DNA from: Microbispora hainanensis
Lineage (GTDB): Bacteria; Actinomycetota; Actinomycetes; Streptosporangiales; Streptosporangiaceae
Direction of reading: 5' to 3'
Assembly (NCBI RefSeq): GCF_036186745.1
Contig: NZ_CP108086.1
Coordinates: 1,302,001 to 1,366,000 of the forward strand
DNA length: 64,000 bases
Positions 1 through 13,064 of the stretch are shown here, piece after piece. Positions within the stretch are counted from its first letter, which is position 1. The number at the start of each line of letters is the position of its first letter. The notes beneath the pieces were generated by a model. That model had not been told where the DNA came from and made no database searches. It was given only the letters and a program-made list of their open reading frames with translations. The translations under genes were made by a program, and so were the position numbers.

Positions 1-2
1 TC

Positions 3-2579
<2,577 letters not shown>

Positions 2580-2643
2580 GGCCCTCACTCCTGAGCCAAA
2601 CGAGGCGTGGCTGCTGTGCTGGCCAGAAATTAGCACGACAGTG

Positions 2644-4103
2644 TCACTCCATGGTCACGCTGAGCTTCAACGTCGCACGGCCGAAAGTTTCGAGGATCCG
2701 CTGATGAGTCTGCCGTGGGAGGGAGCGGCTCCCGGGCTCGCCGAGTGGCGTACCCGGTCTAGCGGGGGCTTCGCCCAGTAGGTCGTTCAGGCCGACTCGA
2801 GCCACCATCAGAAGCCCGTGTGTAGCGCGGGTGCAGGTGACAGCGAGTCGGCCGAACGCCGAGTTGAACTCATCCAGCTGATCAGCTCCAGAAAGCGGGT
2901 GGATGGCGACCGTGATGGCGTTCGTCTGCCCCTGCCAGGAGTCGACGGTAGAGGCCAGCAGTACGCCGTCGGCGAGGTTGTACTTCTCTGTGAGGCGCTC
3001 GACCATTGCCTTCGCGTCGTCCACCGCCTGGTTGCGGGTGGCGAGAACGACAATCAAAGGATCGCCTGAGGGCGAGGCCGAGCTAATCCGCACCTCTTCG
3101 GCAGGATTGCCGACGTCGTTGTACTGCCGCCGCACGACGGTGAACCCCCTCTCCAGGAGAGGTGCCAGCAGTTCTTCAATCACCCCGAGTAGGGGCGGGT
3201 CGACGTCGGAATGCCGGAGGCGACAGACCCCCAGACCGCGCCGACGGCTCCAGCTAGGGCTGGCAGCTCGACGGCACGGTCTCCCGGGGCAGCAACGCAG
3301 TCCAACCGGTCCCAGTCGCTGTAGAAGGCCCTCCAGAGGGGAAGCTGCGCGGCCGTGGGACGCCATACCGCAGGCAGGTCAATGGCGAAGGTTCTCTCGT
3401 GCTCTTCATAAGCGGTCGGCCAGGCGCGGTACGGATTGTAGCCGGGGTCGCCACGCCACGGGTTCTGGCTGGGATCGATCGGCGGCAACTGTCCTACGTC
3501 GCCTACCCCAACGGACAGGGGGGCCAGCCCTTCGACCGTTGCGTAGCGATGGAGCGGCAGCTGCCACGCCTCGTCGACGAATAGGACGTCGAACGGCAGG
3601 GTGGTGTTGGCGGCAGGGCCGAGGTGGTCGAGGAATCGCTTCCGCTGCCCCCACGCGCCCATCTTGTGCGAGGTCCCAAGGACTATCGTGCACGTTGCGG
3701 GGATGCCGGCGGTGGAAGTGGCGACCGAGACGTGATCGAGCACGTCCCGCGGTACTTGAGGCAACCAGTCTGCAGCCACGAAGAGGCAGACCTGCGCAGT
3801 GCCCAAGTTCTTGCCCAGCGCGCCGGCAAGCGGGAACACCTGCTTGTTGGCGAAGGCGGTGATGCCGATCCTGGTGCAGCTCGGATGGCTGAGTGCTTCT
3901 TCAACCATGCGCACGAGCGCGTAGGACTTCCCGGCGCCAGCGGCAGCCCGCAGCAGGATCTTGTCGTAGTTCCTGTCACCGCTCAGGGCGGACAAGAGCG
4001 TGGCAATTGCACGTTGAGCAGCCACGGCATTCCCACTGGCCGCCGCTTCATGGTGGATCGCGTCGCTGGCCGAGGCGGTAGGGGGCGAGAAGGTAAGTGA
4101 CAT
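2644..4103 (-). pseudogene. SF1 (Upf1/Dna2-like) helicase, apparent frameshift
   Basis: This is an SF1B-type helicase read in two frames. The first frame (4103 to 3180) holds Walker A AAAGAGKS near residue 55, Walker B VLFVDEAW near 174 and motif III GDVGQLPP near 195. The second frame (to 2644) holds motif V STVDSWQGQTNAITV and motif VI TCTRATHGLLMVAR. The frames join between about 3200 and 3245, where a C5 run at 3228-3232 is the likely indel site; there GAVGAVWGS should continue as CRLRHSDVDPPLLG. It starts 7 bp after the stop of the nuclease gene upstream and is probably translationally coupled to it. The pair resembles Dna2 split into separate nuclease and helicase subunits. Whether the frameshift is real decay or a sequencing error cannot be told from this sequence. 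Confidence 0.8.
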
Positions 4104-4110
4104 GTGCTGT

Positions 4111-6788
4111 TCAGTCCAGGTCGTCGATGGTCAGACCGTCGGGAGTAGGTGTGTACGGAGGGGACGGTTCCTCCTCACCACGGCCGACGTCGAACCGCTC
4201 CTCGTCGATCAAAGGCGGCCAGACATCTGGGTTGAGCTCACCGCGAGCCCGGCGCTCTGCGAGTGTGTCGGACCACTCAGCCTCTGCGATCCGGTGAGGT
4301 CGGCAGCACCACTTGTGGCCCTCCGGGTCGGCGTAGTACCCGGAAGGGCTACAGGTGGCCTTGGGGGCAGACTGATCGTCTAAGGACGGCCGCGACACAT
4401 TAATCTCATGACCCGACTGCAATACCTTCCCAAACCAGTTGGCGTCCGCCAGGACCAGCACATCACCGACGGCAAGAGTAGGCATAACCACAGGGTTCCA
4501 GCGGAATCCTTCGATCCCGGAGATCGTGGTGAGGATGCCGATTGGCATCTGCCCGAATTTGAAGGACTTCTTCTGAGGTTGAATCGACGTGCTCGGTTGC
4601 TCGACGAGGCTGTGGCCGTTGATGTGAAGTGCGACGACCCGTGACCCGTCGACCAGACTTCGTGAACGGACCTCGAGACGGACAGGGTCGAGGCCAATCA
4701 CGGTCGCGAGGGCGAGCTCTCTAATCCCGGGATCGCTCGCCTTATCGTGCGCGACCGAAGAATCGGCCAAGCAGGTGAGCTGGTCAAAGCATTTCCGGTC
4801 GGCATCCAGCATCTCGACCTGGGCGTTGCGCCAAATCCGGTGTGTGCGAGAGAAGCGCACGAGGTCGGAGGCTTGCAGCACAACGCGTCGCCCCCAAACC
4901 TCCTGCGCGTCGGCTTCCAGGACCCGGTGCACTTTGCGCAGCCGGGAGATCTGCAGCCCGTCAAGGACGGCTTGCGCTCTCTCAAGCACCCCGATGCGGT
5001 AGTCGAGAGCCGCCTGGACCAGGGTGTTGTATCCCTCTGCGTCCTTCTCACGTAACGCCCGGTGGATCTCGTCCGAGGCGGCGTTCGAGAGTCGGGCGCC
5101 GGGGGTCTGCAGTTGGGCGGCGATGGCATCGGAGACCTCGCGGTGGTTCAGCGGCTCAATGGCCTCAGCCCAGGTGACGAGATAGTCCAAGCGGCCAGCA
5201 TCGACCGCAGGGCCGCCAGCCGTCACATGCGACGCAACCACGGTCCGCATATCAACCGAGGGCGCCCGAAGGCTCATCGCTCGGGCTCGGTCCTCCTCCA
5301 GCAGGAAGCTGACTGCAAGCCGCTCGTCAGGGTGAAGCGGGTCCGGCAGCGTGGCCGGCTCCCCGTCGAAGGTCCGGGCTGGGCGGCCGTTGTCGAGGTC
5401 GTGCTGCCAGCGCAGCCGACTGAGTTCGACCCCGGCCAAGGAATCGGCTGCGGTGGCCAACAGTCGGCAGTCGGGCGGTCCGGGACGATCAGGTGAATTG
5501 GCCCCAGAGCCGCATGCCGGATCTCGCGGATAGCGGCGCCTAGCATCCGCATGATCGCCCGGCGGGTGAGCGGGGACTGTGGGTCGGGAAAGACGCTGCG
5601 CGTCCAGTTGGTTCGCTCTCTCGAGAGCACCTTCTTCACGGCCACACCGTGCACGCCGAGAGCTGCGGAGTCCGACTTCACAAGCACTACATTGATCGTG
5701 CCAGGCAGCCCGCACGGGTCGGTTCGGAGGCGCCCAGTCCATTGCGGGAGTCCGCTGACGGTCGCGCTCACCTGGGCGGCGATCTTCTGTGGCGCCTGCC
5801 CGGCCTGGCCAGTGCCGGAGACGAGCCCGACTACGGCGGGCCGGCTGAAACGGTCGATGCCGATCTCGGTGAGCAGAGCGATCGGGTCGTCGGAAGCGCG
5901 AAGCTCCTCCCGGCAGTACGAAAAAAGGTTGCAGGTCACGCAGCTGCTTGGGTTGAAGGCTGCCGACAGATGAGCAACGTACTCTGGCAGCTCCTGCTCT
6001 TGCGGGGAGGAATCTCCGATCTTCTCCTTCGCCGCCAGCCGTTCATCAGCTCTCATGTGCACTTCGACCCGGTGGTCATTCAACAGCTCCACTACGGCCT
6101 CGGGCTGCAGGAAGGCATTCCGTGGTACGGCCAGTGCGCCGTAGCGGTGCACCTGCATCCCGCTCGGCAGCTTGCTCCAGGCGGCGACGGACTCGGCGCC
6201 CAGCGCAACCTGCAGGAACCCTTTCAGCATCCGGGGATCATCAATACGAGATCGAATCCGCTCATAGTCCTTCGCGTCGCCCATCACCAACCAGGAGCCG
6301 AGGGTCTCGCCGTCGCTATCACGAGGGCAGACGATTGCGAAATCGGGCTGGACTGCGGTCGCGTCAGAGATGTCCTCCAGGTTGAGGTACGGTACGGCAA
6401 GCGCAGTCAACATGGTCGCCTCGCCGGCGGAGACCGCATTGACGTGTGCGTGGGCGAGTTCGGTGGCTGTGACGGCGACCATCCCGCGACAGTCTCGCCG
6501 ACGTACCGCTTCGGGGCGAGGGAGGCCAAGCTGCCCGACCGTCTTCGTGAGCAGCTCGGAGACAAAACGCTCGGAGCGTACGAGCCTCTCGAAGGTCATC
6601 GCACGCATCCACCGAGCCTCGGGGATCCCGGCGCTCGTGTCGGGATGGCCCAGATGCGTGGCTAGGGCCTTCCGGGTCTTCCTTGTGATGAACGGATCCG
6701 TTAGTCGGAATCGCTCACACCCGGCATGCGCCGAAGCGGCGACAGCGCTTGTGCCGCCTCCGGACTGAAGTCCCCCCACGCTCTCCAC
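4111..6788 (-). pseudogene. RecB-like PD-(D/E)XK nuclease with Fe-S Cys motif, apparent frameshift
   Basis: This would be a large protein of about 890 residues read in two frames. The N-terminal frame (6788 to 5274) carries PDFAIV and GDAKDYER near residues 148-170, which fit a PD-(D/E)XK active site. It also carries CVTCNLFSYCREEL near 283, a Cys set like the 4Fe-4S cluster of Cas4/AddB-type nucleases. The frame changes near 5450-5480, where LIVPDRPTAD should continue as RLLATAADSLAGVELSRLRW in the frame that ends at 4111. The C-terminal 450 residues match no family I can name. It is the first gene of a two-gene unit with the helicase 7 bp downstream. The start is a GTG at 6788; a later start is possible. 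The nuclease assignment rests on motifs only. Confidence 0.7.
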
Positions 6789-7132
6789 TCCTTACTCACT
6801 GTGGCCTCCGTTAGCAGACTGTAGACCTAGATGTGAACATGTGGGGATGGAACGTGCTCGACTGCCGAAATCATCTCGATGCGCAGCAACGTGACGCCTG
6901 TGCGGCACGAGCAGGAAGCGTCTGGGGACTACGTCCTCGGTGAGGGGCCCGGGTAGGAACCGGTCACTCGTGGCGGTCCCAGATCGCACTGAACCGCTTG
7001 ATCGCGCACGCTCGGGGAATCATGCTAAGAAGCGGACTGCCCATGTTGGCATGACTCGGTAAGGATGAGCATCCTGGTCCGTGCGATGGATAGAGTCTGC
7101 ACACGTGCGCACAACCGGTAGAGAGGGTGGAC
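6789..7132. promoter_or_regulatory. Divergent promoter region between nuclease/helicase unit and ietAS
   Basis: This 344-bp stretch separates two oppositely directed defence operons and must hold both promoters. I see no convincing -35/-10 pair, operator palindrome or small gene in it. The short antisense frames lack coding character. Confidence 0.4.
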
Positions 7133-7529
7133 ATGGCCGCTTCGGCAGACCACGTCAAGGCCCTCGTCAAAGCTCACGGAGCAGGTGACGACGGGACCTT
7201 CTACTCAGTTGCGCTACAGGTCGCAGCGAAGGCCGCCCGCCAAGGTCACACCAAGCTTGCGGCCGAACTGCGCGATCTAGTAGACACGACGCAACCTGAG
7301 CGAACGTCAAGAGTTACGCCAACGCCGGTCGTCCAGCCCCGCGGTGAACTCGCGGATTTGGTTACTGCCGATTACCCGGCAACAAGACTGTCAGACATGA
7401 CCTTGTCGGGCGACGTCATGAGGAAACTCATGCGAGTCCTACACGAGCAGCGACAACGTGATCGGCTTGCCCATCATGGTTTCCCACCTATCCATCGATT
7501 GAACCGCGCCGAGTTTCGTGGAGGCCGGG

Positions 7530-8463
7530 TTAGCTGGCTGGGGTGAGGATAGCCGGGGCGGTTTGGGTTCGGTAGTGGGTCTCGAATTCGGCTGGTGGGA
7601 GGTCGTTGCAGGCGCTGTGGAGGCGCCGGTTGTTGTACCAGTCGACCCATTCCATGGTGGCGATCTCGACGTCGTCCAGGCCGTTCCACGGGCCGCGCCG
7701 GTGGATCAGCTCGGTCTTGTACAGCCCGATGGTGCTTTCGGCCAGGGCGTTGTCATAGCTGTCCCCACGGGAGCCGACCGAGCAGACCGCCCCGGCACCC
7801 GACAGGCGCTCGGTGTAGCGAATCGACAGATACTGGCAGCCGCGGTCGGAGTGGTGCACCAGCCCTTCCAGCCGCCGTCCGTCTCCGCGGCGCCAGATGG
7901 CCATCTCCAGGGCGTCCAGCGCCAGGTCGGTGCGCAGATGATCGGCCAGACGCCAGCCGACGATCATCCGCGAGAACGCGTCGATCACCAGCGCCGCGTA
8001 CACGAACCCCGACGCGGTGGGGATGTAGGTCAGGTCGGCGACCCACAACCGGTTGGGGGAGGGGGCGGTGAAGTCGCGTTTGACCAGGTCGGCGGGCCGG
8101 TCAATGAGAGCATCGGGGATCGTTGTCGTGGGCCGCTTGTGATCCCCGCGCACCGCCCCGGCAAGCCCCAGGCGCTTCATCAGCCGGGCCACGGTACAGC
8201 GGGCCACGCGGGTGCCGCGCCGGTTGAGCTCTTTCCACATCTTGCGCACGCCATACACCTCGAAGTTCTCGTTCCACACCGTGGTGATCTCGGCCATGAG
8301 CTGGGCGTCCCGCACCGCCCTCGCGGAGGGCGGGCGGGACTTGGCCGCGTAGTACGTCGACGTCGCCACCTGCAACACTTGGCAGATCGGCTCGACGCCG
8401 AAAGCGCCGCGGTGAGCGTCGATGAAGGCGACTACCTGGGCGGCCGTGGGTCGAGTTCGGCCG
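7530..8463 (-). CDS. IS3-family transposase OrfB (DDE integrase core), copy 1
   Basis: This is the catalytic half of an IS3 transposase, normally made only as an OrfAB fusion by ribosomal frameshifting. The rve core runs from VADLTYIPTASGFVYAALVID (first Asp) through DRGCQYLSI (second Asp) to the SYDNALAESTIGLYKTELIH region (Glu). It ends WVDWYNNRRLHSACNDLPPAEFE. No ribosome start is evident, in line with expression by frameshift. In this copy the slippery run is one base short, so fusion to OrfA would need +1 rather than -1 slippage and the element is probably not autonomous. The start given is the first residue after the slippery region, not an initiation codon. Confidence 0.85.
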
Positions 8464-8751
8464 CGAAAAAGCGGCCGCGGCCTTGAGGATCTCGTTGGCG
8501 CGGCGCAGCTCGCGCACCTCACGCTCCAGCTCGGCGATCCGCTGCGCATCAGCGGTCGAGGTGCCGGGACGCTGTCCCTCGTCGATCTCGGCCTGGCGCA
8601 CCCACCCGCGCAGCGCCTCGCGGTGAACACCGAGCTGATCGGCCACCCGGGCGATCGCGCCGGGGGCACCGCCGGTCTGCCGGCGAACCTCAAACACCAT
8701 CCGGACCGCGCGCTCGCGAAGCTCTTGGGGATACTTCCTCGGGGCTGGCAT
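8432..8751 (-). CDS. IS3-family OrfA (helix-turn-helix, coiled coil), copy 1, altered 3' end
   Basis: This is the DNA-binding regulator half of the transposase. It has an HTH (ARVADQLGVHREALRGWVRQ) followed by a leucine-zipper-like stretch IAELEREVRELRRANEIL. The ATG at 8751 follows GGAAGGGAG. The frame is intact up to the T run. After it, the missing base sends translation into a third frame that continues to 8101 instead of stopping as copy 2 does. The boundaries here mark the part homologous to the normal OrfA. Confidence 0.8.
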
Positions 8752-10914
8752 CGTGACGTGATTCTCCCTTCCGCCAGCAGATGATGCTGGCTTCAGGGCC
8801 TCCACGAAAGTCGGAGTGGTTCAGATTGCTATTGGTGGGGCCTCCTGGGACAGGCAAGAGTATGACGGCAGCAGTACTTGCCCACGAGCTGAGCCTTCCA
8901 CTTTTCACCATCCGTCTAGATGGCCTCATCAGCCGGTTCATGGGTGAGACATCGGCCAAGCTTCGCGTCATTTTCGACGCGACAAAGAGAACTCGCGCTG
9001 TCTACCTTTTTGACGAGTTCGATGCACTGGGCGCCGAACGTGGCGCCGGTAATGATGTCGGGGAAGCACGGCGAATCCTGAACACGTTCCTCCTGTTCCT
9101 CGATGAAACCATGCCTGAGAGTCTCGTCGTGGCGGCTACAAACCACCCAGGTCTCCTCGACCGAGCGCTTTTTCGCCGGTTTGACTCAGTGATTAGCTAC
9201 GATCTTCCAAGTCGAGAGCAAGCGCTTGAGGTGCTGCAGCGACGCCTGCTCGCCATGGACACGAGCACTGTGGACTGGGACGAGGTGGCTCCCCACGTGG
9301 AAGGTTTCAGCCAGGCTGAGCTTGTAAGGGTCGCCGAAGCCAGCGCCAAGCAGGCGATTTTGCAGGAGAGCGACGCGCTCGACACCAGAGGCATCATCAC
9401 TGCATTGAACGAACGGCGGATCACCTGGAATGACTGAAATCCCGCTGGATCCCCCTGCGGGCGCCGAACGACTTTTACATGTACGTGTGCCCCGGCACGG
9501 CGAGGATGTCGAGTACCACGGGAGGGGCCGGCGAGGGCCGGAGGCAGTTCATACCTACGCCAGCCGACAGGGCCATGCACGAGCTCTGCAGGCAGAGTTG
9601 GAGGCCGCCCAACGGGCGGCGCGCCACGCGCAGGAGGAAGTTCCCTCTGATCTTCGACCGGATGGCGTGACGCTGATTGTGGAGGGCTGGTCCGACGACC
9701 CGGGCTACAAGCTCGCGCTGAGCAGCATCGCTTCGGACGGCGCTGTCCTTCTCGCGGTCATGGGCCCAGATGACAGTCGGCCGGAGCGTGCCCTGGTCTG
9801 GATGCCGACCTCTTCCGCCGGGAAGTTCGTCAGGAAGTTACGCGAGTTCGCGACGGAGGACACCAACAAGGGTATCCCCAAGAACCTCAAACTCGTGGCG
9901 AACATCAAGAGCATCGAGCGTGCAGTTCTCCAGCACCTCTGGCAAGAGGAGGCACCGTTTCCCGATGCCGACGAAGTCTTATGGTGGGAAGTCTGGTTCG
10001 CCCATCTCCCCGATTTACCACATCCTGCCACGCATCTTCCTAACCTCAGCGAGAGGCTTGAGATACGCCTGGGGACGCAAACCCTCACCTTCAGAGATAG
10101 AACCGTAGCTCACGTGCATGCCACGGCGGCTCAGCTGGGTCGGGTCCTCAGCACGAATGCCGTCATCGCGGAGTTACACCGGCCTCTCCACATTCTGGAA
10201 GTCTTCGCCGTCGACAGCCAGACACAACGGGAGCTCATCGATCACCTGGCCGACCGAATCGAAGCGGCGCCCTCAGGCGCCCCAGCTGTCTGTCAGCTGG
10301 ATACCGGGGTCGCGAAGGAGCATCCGCTACTCCGAGCCTCGGTCGACGTCGTAGAGACGGTAATCCGCGGCACTATCACCGCGGACGAACACGGACATGG
10401 CACGAGAATGGCCGGTCTGGCCCTGTTCGGAGACCTTCGTGAGCCGCTTGCTCACAATGGTGCCGTGCGTCTGGCACACCGCCTTGAATCCGTGAAGGTC
10501 GTCGAGCCCGACCGCCCTGACCTGGCCACGGAACCTGAGCTTTACGGCGCAGTGACCGCGGAGGCCGTTGCGCGGGTCGAGATCAACGATTCTCGCCGCG
10601 GGCGTGTCTTCGCGATGCCTGTCACCGCCAGTGACGGGCAGACTTCTGGTCGTCCCAGCTCGTGGTCTGCTGCTGTGGACGCGCTCGCGATAGGCACGGA
10701 CATCACCAATAGCCCAACGGGCATCGCGTTGGTCGGAACCCCCGAAACGCAGGCACGGAGGCTAATCATCGTCTCGGCCGGCAACGTGAACGCAGCTGGC
10801 CAGATCCTTACCGGCAACCGCAATTACCTCAGCATCTGCGACTGAACCACTCCGACTTTCGTGGAGGCCCTGAAGCCAGCATCATCTGCTGGCGGAAGGG
10901 AGAATCACGTCACG

Positions 10915-11235
10915 ATGCCAGCCCCGAGGAAGTATCCCCAAGAGCTTCGAGAGCGCGCGGTCCGGATGGTGTTTGAGGTTCGCCGGCAGACCGGCGGTGC
11001 CCCCGGCGCGATCGCCCGGGTGGCCGATCAGCTCGGTGTTCACCGCGAGGCGCTGCGCGGGTGGGTGCGCCAGGCCGAGATCGACGAGGGACAGCGTCCC
11101 GGCACCTCGACCGCTGATGCGCAGCGGATCGCCGAGCTGGAGCGTGAGGTGCGCGAGCTGCGCCGCGCCAACGAGATCCTCAAGGCCGCGGCCGCTTTTT
11201 TCGCGGCCGAACTCGACCCACGGCCGCCCAGGTAG
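10915..11235 (+). CDS. IS3-family OrfA, copy 2
   Basis: This 106-residue OrfA has the HTH and coiled coil described for copy 1 and ends AAFFAAELDPRPPR. The ATG at 10915 has GGAAGGGAG upstream. A run of six T at 11196-11201 forms the heptamer T TTT TTC in the reading frame (GCT TTT TTC), a standard -1 slippery sequence that would fuse OrfA to OrfB. The gene is intact, but the OrfB it would fuse to is broken. Confidence 0.85.
   Translation: MPAPRKYPQELRERAVRMVFEVRRQTGGAPGAIARVADQLGVHREALRGWVRQAEIDEGQRPGTSTADAQRIAELEREVRELRRANEILKAAAAFFAAELDPRPPR
11196..11202 (+). promoter_or_regulatory. -1 ribosomal frameshift site of IS3 copy 2
   Basis: The heptamer T TTT TTC lies in frame at the end of orfA. 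A -1 slip moves ribosomes into the orfB frame (RGRTRPTAAQVVAF). Copy 1 lacks one T here, which makes the pair a natural comparison. Confidence 0.7.
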
Positions 11236-11290
11236 TTGCCTTCATCGACGCTCACCGCGGCGCTTTCGGCGTCGAGCCGATCTGCCAAGT

Positions 11291-11346
11291 GTTGCAGGTG
11301 GCGACGTCGACGTACTACGCGGCCAAGTCCCGCCCGCCCTCCGCGA
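11291..11346. repeat. 56-bp target-site duplication, left copy
   Basis: Identical to 13009-13064. The match starts at GTTGCAGGTGGCG and stops at CTCCGCGA, and diverges on both sides exactly at the ends of the inserted element. It lies within orfB of IS3 copy 2. Confidence 0.9.
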
Positions 11347-13008
11347 CCTGAGTTGGCTCAATTTAGTGCGCACCTTCGGGGCTGCGGATCCGCTTGAGGG
11401 CGTTGCGTAGGTCGGTGGGCAGAGGGTCGGCGGCGGTCAGGACGTGGTTGCCGGCTTGGATTCGGACGGTGCGATAGCGGCGGGCGGTGCGGACGAACTT
11501 CTTGATCGACCATCCGGTCCGTGCCTCGATCCACCGGCCGACCGCCAGGGCGGCGAACACGATCGTCAGGTGCGCGTCGATGGACTCGCGTTTGTGGTGG
11601 TAGATCGGCCGTGCTTTGAGGTCGTGCTTGCTCATCCGGAAGGACTTTTCGATCTCGAACAGCCGATGGTAGGAGCTGATGACGAACTCGGCGGTGATGG
11701 GCGTCCCGTCCGGGCAGGCGGCGAGATTGGTGATGTAGCCCTTGAGCCCGGCCAGGGCCTTGGCCTTGTCCACCAGCTCGGTGTTGACGCTCTTGGTAGC
11801 GCCGGACAGCCTGATGAACCGGTTGCGCTTGACCGGCGCCTGCCCGTCGACGGCGCGCTGGGCCTTGGCGACCTGCTCGTCGATGCCGCGCAGGGTGCGC
11901 CGGGCCCGCTCTGCCCGGTACTGGTAGTAGATCATCTGGTCGCGGCGGGGCCGGCTCGATCCCGACGGCCAGGGCTGGATGAAGATGTGCCCGTCGGGGA
12001 TCGGGGTGCCGGGGTGCTCGCGCCGCCACTGCTTGACCACATACGGCACCTCGGGGATCTTCATGCCGAGGATGAACGACAGCCCAGCGGCTTCGATGGC
12101 CTGCTTGTTCGCCTCGGAGATCATCCCGGCGTCGGCCACGATCGTGACGTCCGGCAGGTGGTGGGCCGCCATGAACCCTTCGATCACCGGGAGCATGGTG
12201 TGGGTCTCGGCCTTGTTGCCCTCGAAGGCGGTCACCATGAGCGGGAACCCGGAGGAGTCGGTGAGCAGCCCGATCGTGATCTGCGGGTCCAGGCGGCGTT
12301 CCTTGGAAAAGCCCGGCTCGCGGAACCCATCCCCGGCGTCGGTCTCGAAGTACAAGGTTGACACGTCGTAGAGGACCAGGCTGGCCGGCCCGAGGCGGGT
12401 GTGGGCCGCGCATGCACCGGCCAGGGCCTGGCGCCACTGCGGTGCGGCGTAGTCCGGCAGGCGGCGCTTCACCGTGGCATACGACACCGCATCGATCCCG
12501 GCCTCGCCGAGCACGCGCAGGCTGTCGTGCTTGCTCGTCGGTTCGATCACCCGCGCGAGCACCAGCTGCCGGAACACCTCATCGCCCCCGGCCGCGGCAG
12601 CAAACCCCAGCGTGTCGTAGGCGCGGGACAGCGCGTCCCACAGGTGTTCCATCCGCGAGCTGACGATCTCCAGCGGCCCGCCCGCCATCGGCCCATCGTC
12701 CAGCCCCAGGTCCAGTTCCTGCTGGCCGGCGGCCAGCCGCTGACGCGCCACCGCCCTGAGCGTCTCCAACTCGGCGTCGTCGTGCGCCGACCCGATGTGC
12801 TCGATCTCCCGCGATCCGCGGCGGGAGGAGTAGACGATCTGCACCGCCCGGGCGCCTGAGGCCGTCTTCACCGTCCGCACGTACGGAGACACGGCCACCA
12901 GGGTAGAGACATGATCGATTTAGTGCGCACTTTTCGCCGTTCCCGACGGGGAACCACGAGGTCAACGCCTCGCGCTCAGCGACAATCTTGAAACGTGAGC
13001 CAAGTCAG
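11347..13008 (-). mobile_element. IS1634-like insertion sequence
   Basis: This is a 1662-bp element bounded by the 14-bp inverted repeat CCTGA(G/C)TTGGCTCA with one mismatch. It carries one transposase on the minus strand. It is flanked by a 56-bp direct duplication. Long, variable duplications are a known trait of IS1634/IS1549-type elements and set them apart from nearly all other insertion sequences. A palindrome AGTGCGCACT occurs near both ends. Confidence 0.9.
11363..12898 (-). CDS. IS1634-like transposase (IS4 superfamily, DDE)
   Basis: This 511-residue transposase is complete. The catalytic core shows DVSTLYFET (first Asp), VADAGMISEANKQ (second Asp) and the YREK-like signature YHRLFEIEKSFRMSK (Glu) typical of the IS4 superfamily. 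The N-terminal 200 residues contain the DNA-binding region (PTSKHDSLRVLGEAGIDAVSY). The ATG at 12898 lies about 110 bp inside the right end. It is intact and may be active. Confidence 0.9.
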   Translation of the reverse strand: MAVSPYVRTVKTASGARAVQIVYSSRRGSREIEHIGSAHDDAELETLRAVARQRLAAGQQELDLGLDDGPMAGGPLEIVSSRMEHLWDALSRAYDTLGFAAAAGGDEVFRQLVLARVIEPTSKHDSLRVLGEAGIDAVSYATVKRRLPDYAAPQWRQALAGACAAHTRLGPASLVLYDVSTLYFETDAGDGFREPGFSKERRLDPQITIGLLTDSSGFPLMVTAFEGNKAETHTMLPVIEGFMAAHHLPDVTIVADAGMISEANKQAIEAAGLSFILGMKIPEVPYVVKQWRREHPGTPIPDGHIFIQPWPSGSSRPRRDQMIYYQYRAERARRTLRGIDEQVAKAQRAVDGQAPVKRNRFIRLSGATKSVNTELVDKAKALAGLKGYITNLAACPDGTPITAEFVISSYHRLFEIEKSFRMSKHDLKARPIYHHKRESIDAHLTIVFAALAVGRWIEARTGWSIKKFVRTARRYRTVRIQAGNHVLTAADPLPTDLRNALKRIRSPEGAH

Positions 13009-13064
13009 GTTGCAGGTGGCGACGTCGACGTACTACGCGGCCAAGTCCCGCCCGCCCTCCGCGA
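13009..13064. repeat. 56-bp target-site duplication, right copy
   Basis: Perfect copy of 11291-11346. It marks the right boundary of the IS1634-like insertion. Confidence 0.9.

Larger units (their letters stand above)
7500..8823 (-). mobile_element. IS3-family insertion sequence, copy 1 (inside ietA)
   Basis: The element is 1324 bp. Its ends begin TGAACC and share an imperfect 27-bp inverted repeat whose inner part is TTTCGTGGAGGCC. It is flanked by the 3-bp duplication gat (7497-7499 and 8824-8826), as expected for IS3. It carries orfA and orfB on the minus strand. It is nearly identical to copy 2 at 10843, but it has five instead of six T (A5 at 8466-8470 on the plus strand) at the orfA/orfB frameshift site. 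That puts orfB in the wrong relative frame for -1 slippage. Confidence 0.95.
7133..9437 (+). pseudogene. ietA: IetA-like AAA+ ATPase, interrupted by an IS3-family element
   Basis: Exons are 7133-7499 and 8827-9437, split by the IS at 7500-8823 and its gat duplication. Joining them gives one 325-residue frame in which HHGFPPIHR runs straight into LLLVGPPGTGKS. This is a classic AAA+ ATPase: Walker A GPPGTGKS, Walker B YLFDEFDAL, sensor-1 ATNH and an Arg-rich LFRRFD. The N-terminal 120 residues would be the partner or substrate domain. The ATG at 7133 has GAGAGGG 6 nt upstream. The stop overlaps the start of the protease gene by 8 bp. IetA/IetS (AAA ATPase plus subtilisin-like protease) are known from Ti-plasmid maintenance and as an anti-phage pair. 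The assignment here is by architecture and gene order, not by alignment. The insertion falls just before Walker A, so the gene cannot make a working ATPase. Confidence 0.85.

Noticed and set aside
8824..10842. Composite transposon formed by the two IS3 copies
   Set aside because: Each copy has its own 3-bp duplication (gat and gac), and the segment between is contiguous ietAS sequence, so they inserted separately.
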